NCBI GenBank assembly: GCA_000431015.1
Contig: HF986064.1
Location: 9,138-35,482, forward strand
Length of the DNA: 26,345 bases
Reading direction: 5' to 3'
Source of the DNA: Alistipes sp. CAG:514
GTDB taxonomy: Bacteria; Bacteroidota; Bacteroidia; Bacteroidales; UBA932
The position numbers and the translations under genes are program-made. The notes beneath the pieces were generated by a model. That model was not told the DNA's origin. It saw only the letters and a list, made by a program, of their open reading frames with translations, and did no database searches. Every line of letters begins with the position of its first letter. Position 1 is the stretch's first letter. Positions 24,337-26,345 of this stretch are shown piece by piece.

Positions 24337-24367
24337 AAGGTAATCGCTTCTGGCGAGGGAAGGAGGT
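24337..24367 (+). repeat. 31-bp direct repeat, copy 2, overlapping the feoAB ribosome-binding site
   Basis: Second identical copy; its GGAAGGAGGT end lies one base before the feoAB ATG (24369), so part of the translation initiation region is duplicated upstream at 24212-24242. Confidence 0.9.
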
Positions 24368-24368
24368 A

Positions 24369-26345
24369 ATGAAACTGTCTGAACTGAAGACTGGTGAGGT
24401 CGGAGTCATCGCCAAGGTGAACGGCCACGGGGGGTTCCGGAAGAGGCTCATCGAGATGGGCTTCATCTCCGGAAAGCGTGTTGCGGTCGTGCTGAACGCT
24501 CCGCTTAAAGATCCTATTGAGTATGAGATACTTGGCTACAAGGTTTCGCTGCGCCGCTCCGAAGCCGGACTGATCGACGTGATCAGCGAGGAGGAGGCCA
24601 AGGCCTCCGTTGACTCCAAGCAGGACTTCACGTCCATCTGCGACGTGGACTGCGACGAGGTCGCCGCGCTGAATCTGGAGATGGCCCGTCTGGCAAAGGA
24701 GAGGCACCACGTCATCCGCGTCGCCCTCGTCGGCAACCCGAACTGCGGAAAGACATCACTCTTCAACATCGCCTCCGGCAGCCACGAGCACGTCGGCAAC
24801 TACAGCGGCGTGACAGTGGACGCGAAGGAAGGGCATTTTGAATATGGCGGCTACAGGTTCGTCTTCGTGGATCTGCCGGGAACATATTCATTGTCAGCCT
24901 ACAGCCCTGAGGAACTCTACGTCCGCAAGAACCTGGTCGAGAACGTGCCTGATGTCGTGGTCAATGTCGTGGACGCTTCCAACATCGAGAGGAACCTCTA
25001 CCTCACGACCCAAGTTATCGACATGAACCTTCGTGTGGTGATGGCTCTGAACATGTACGATGAGTTGAAGGCGAGGGGAGACAACCTTGACACCCAGCAA
25101 CTTGGCTATCTTCTTGGAATGCCTGTCTGTCCGACCGTGAGCCGTGACGGGACTGGCATCCCCGAACTGCTGGACACCGTGATCAAAATCTACGAGCAGC
25201 ACGACGAGAGACTGGCCAGGCACATCCACATCAACCACGGCCTGGAACTGGAGAAGAGCATCGACCGCATCAAACTCCTGATCCAGAAGAACCAGGACAT
25301 CCGGGACAAGTACTCCACCCGCTATCTGGCCATCAAGTATCTGGAGAACGACAAGCAGATCGACGGGGTGATCGCCACCCTGCCGAACGCAGGCGAGATC
25401 GCCCAGGTGCGCTCCGAGGAGACAGCCCGCATCGAGAACCTGATCCACACGAGTCCGGAGTCCGCCATCGTCGATGCGAAATATTCATTCATCCATGGAG
25501 CCCTCGCCGAGACTTACACCCAGCATGTCGAAGCCAGGCCGCGGAAGACCGTCACCGACAGGATTGACGCTGTCGTCACGAACAAATGGGCCGCGTTCCC
25601 GATCTTCATACTCCTTCTTTACCTCATTTTCCAGTCCACGTTCACGCTGGGCAACTATCCGATGAACTGGATCGACTGGCTGGTGGGGCAGTTCGGGGAT
25701 TTCGTCGCGAACTTTATGAAGGACGGCTGGTTCAAGGATCTTCTCGTGGATGGCGTGATTGCCGGCGTGGGAAGCGTGCTGGTGTTCCTGCCTAACATCT
25801 TGATACTCTATTTCTTCCTTTCAATAATGGAAGATTCCGGGTATATGGCGCGCGCCGCGTTCATCGTCGATAAGCTGATGCACCGCATCGGTCTTCACGG
25901 CAAGTCCTTCATCCCGATGGTTATGGGCTTCGGCTGCAACGTGCCGGCGATCATGGCGACCCGCGCGATAGAGAGCCGCAAAAGCCGCCTCATCACGATC
26001 GCCATCATTCCATTCATGTCCTGCGCCGGTAGGCTGCCGATCTTCGTCCTGCTCGCCGGGGCTTTCTTCCCGCATAACTCTGCCCTCGCTCTTTTAGGAA
26101 TATACTTCCTCGGAGTCCTGCTGGCGATTCTGTCGGCGGTCGTGCTGAGCCGTTTCATCAAGGAGGATGACCTCCCGTTCGTGATGGAGCTGCCGCCTTA
26201 CAGGGTGCCGACCGGCAAGGCCATCTGGCGCCACACCTGGGAGAAAGGCAAGCAGTATCTTGAGAAGATGGCGACCACGATTCTGATCGGCTCCGTCGTG
26301 ATCTGGTGCCTGGGTTACTTCCCGCGCTCCGACAAAGGAGCTGAG
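24369..26345 (+). CDS. feoB: Fused FeoA-FeoB ferrous iron transporter (3' partial)
   Basis: The frame is open from ATG 24369 to the window end (659 residues seen). Residues 1-75 are a FeoA SH3-like domain (LSELKTGEVGVIAKVNGHG, RLIEMGFISGKRV). The FeoB G domain begins with the P-loop GNPNCGKT (122-129), continues through NYSGVTVDAKEG, DLPGTYSL and the G4 NMYD, and ends in the G5 SRDGTG. A helical insertion (about 290-390) leads to the membrane part with the first Gate motif (GCNVPAIMATRAIE, Cys523) and SCAGRLPIF. The FeoA-FeoB fusion is the normal form in Bacteroidetes. It imports Fe2+ across the inner membrane with GTP hydrolysis. The gene has its own promoter and a repeat-bearing leader, after the terminator of the receptor operon. 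Confidence 0.96.
   Translation, partial: MKLSELKTGEVGVIAKVNGHGGFRKRLIEMGFISGKRVAVVLNAPLKDPIEYEILGYKVSLRRSEAGLIDVISEEEAKASVDSKQDFTSICDVDCDEVAALNLEMARLAKERHHVIRVALVGNPNCGKTSLFNIASGSHEHVGNYSGVTVDAKEGHFEYGGYRFVFVDLPGTYSLSAYSPEELYVRKNLVENVPDVVVNVVDASNIERNLYLTTQVIDMNLRVVMALNMYDELKARGDNLDTQQLGYLLGMPVCPTVSRDGTGIPELLDTVIKIYEQHDERLARHIHINHGLELEKSIDRIKLLIQKNQDIRDKYSTRYLAIKYLENDKQIDGVIATLPNAGEIAQVRSEETARIENLIHTSPESAIVDAKYSFIHGALAETYTQHVEARPRKTVTDRIDAVVTNKWAAFPIFILLLYLIFQSTFTLGNYPMNWIDWLVGQFGDFVANFMKDGWFKDLLVDGVIAGVGSVLVFLPNILILYFFLSIMEDSGYMARAAFIVDKLMHRIGLHGKSFIPMVMGFGCNVPAIMATRAIESRKSRLITIAIIPFMSCAGRLPIFVLLAGAFFPHNSALALLGIYFLGVLLAILSAVVLSRFIKEDDLPFVMELPPYRVPTGKAIWRHTWEKGKQYLEKMATTILIGSVVIWCLGYFPRSDKGAE

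Noticed and set aside
1..26345. CRISPR array, insertion sequence, prophage or tRNA/rRNA genes
   Set aside because: No regularly spaced repeat series beyond the two-copy repeats, no transposase or phage frames, and no conserved RNA gene sequence was seen.

Overview
The window looks like chromosomal DNA from a fairly GC-rich (about 57% by eye) Bacteroidales bacterium. The evidence is: Bacteroidetes-type promoters (TTG or TTTG, then 20 bases, then TAnnTTTG); several lipoproteins with LxSC-type lipoboxes; a one-protein hybrid two-component system (sensor kinase plus receiver plus AraC domain); a TonB-dependent receptor with an N-terminal carboxypeptidase-regulatory-like domain; a BACON/DUF4876 lipoprotein; a fused FeoA-FeoB; and the gene order rplM-rpsI-rpsB-tsf. 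I cannot fix the genus. No tRNA, rRNA, CRISPR array, transposase or prophage gene was seen.

Layout. 1-3014: the end of a PorV/PorQ-like outer-membrane barrel gene, then a lipoprotein M3 peptidase (Dcp type). 3015-6410: a regulatory intergenic region with a 17-bp hairpin, two exact 21-bp tandem repeats and a perfect promoter, then a TPR-type hybrid two-component regulator. 6478-9822: pfkA on the minus strand, divergent from dusB-lpxK. 9917-12970: ribosomal operon rplM-rpsI-(236-bp leader)-rpsB-tsf ending in a clear terminator. 13019-14910: cutC and two half-size chromate-transporter-family genes, overlapping each other. 14977-17403: a GH20 beta-hexosaminidase lipoprotein and a cyclophilin lipoprotein.

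17404-24122 is the least ordinary part. A 511-bp intergenic region carries a second pair of 21-bp-period repeats, a perfect promoter and a textbook terminator about 80 nt later, which together read as a stand-alone small RNA gene. A second perfect promoter follows and drives a tightly coupled operon: TonB-dependent receptor, small lipoprotein, second outer-membrane barrel (DUF6850-like) and BACON-DUF4876 lipoprotein. This looks like an outer-membrane uptake or surface complex without SusD. It ends at a strong terminator. From 24168 a separate promoter drives feoAB (cut by the window edge); its roughly 165-nt leader holds a 31-bp direct repeat, a GC-rich hairpin and a four-tract G-quadruplex motif that compete for the same bases.

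The candidates for new biology are: (a) the small RNA with operator-like repeats next to the receptor operon, and its resemblance to the repeats in front of the hybrid regulator; (b) the four-gene envelope operon next to the ferrous iron transporter; (c) the feoAB leader; (d) a strong excess of the hexamer GAATAT/ATATTC across genes and spacers.
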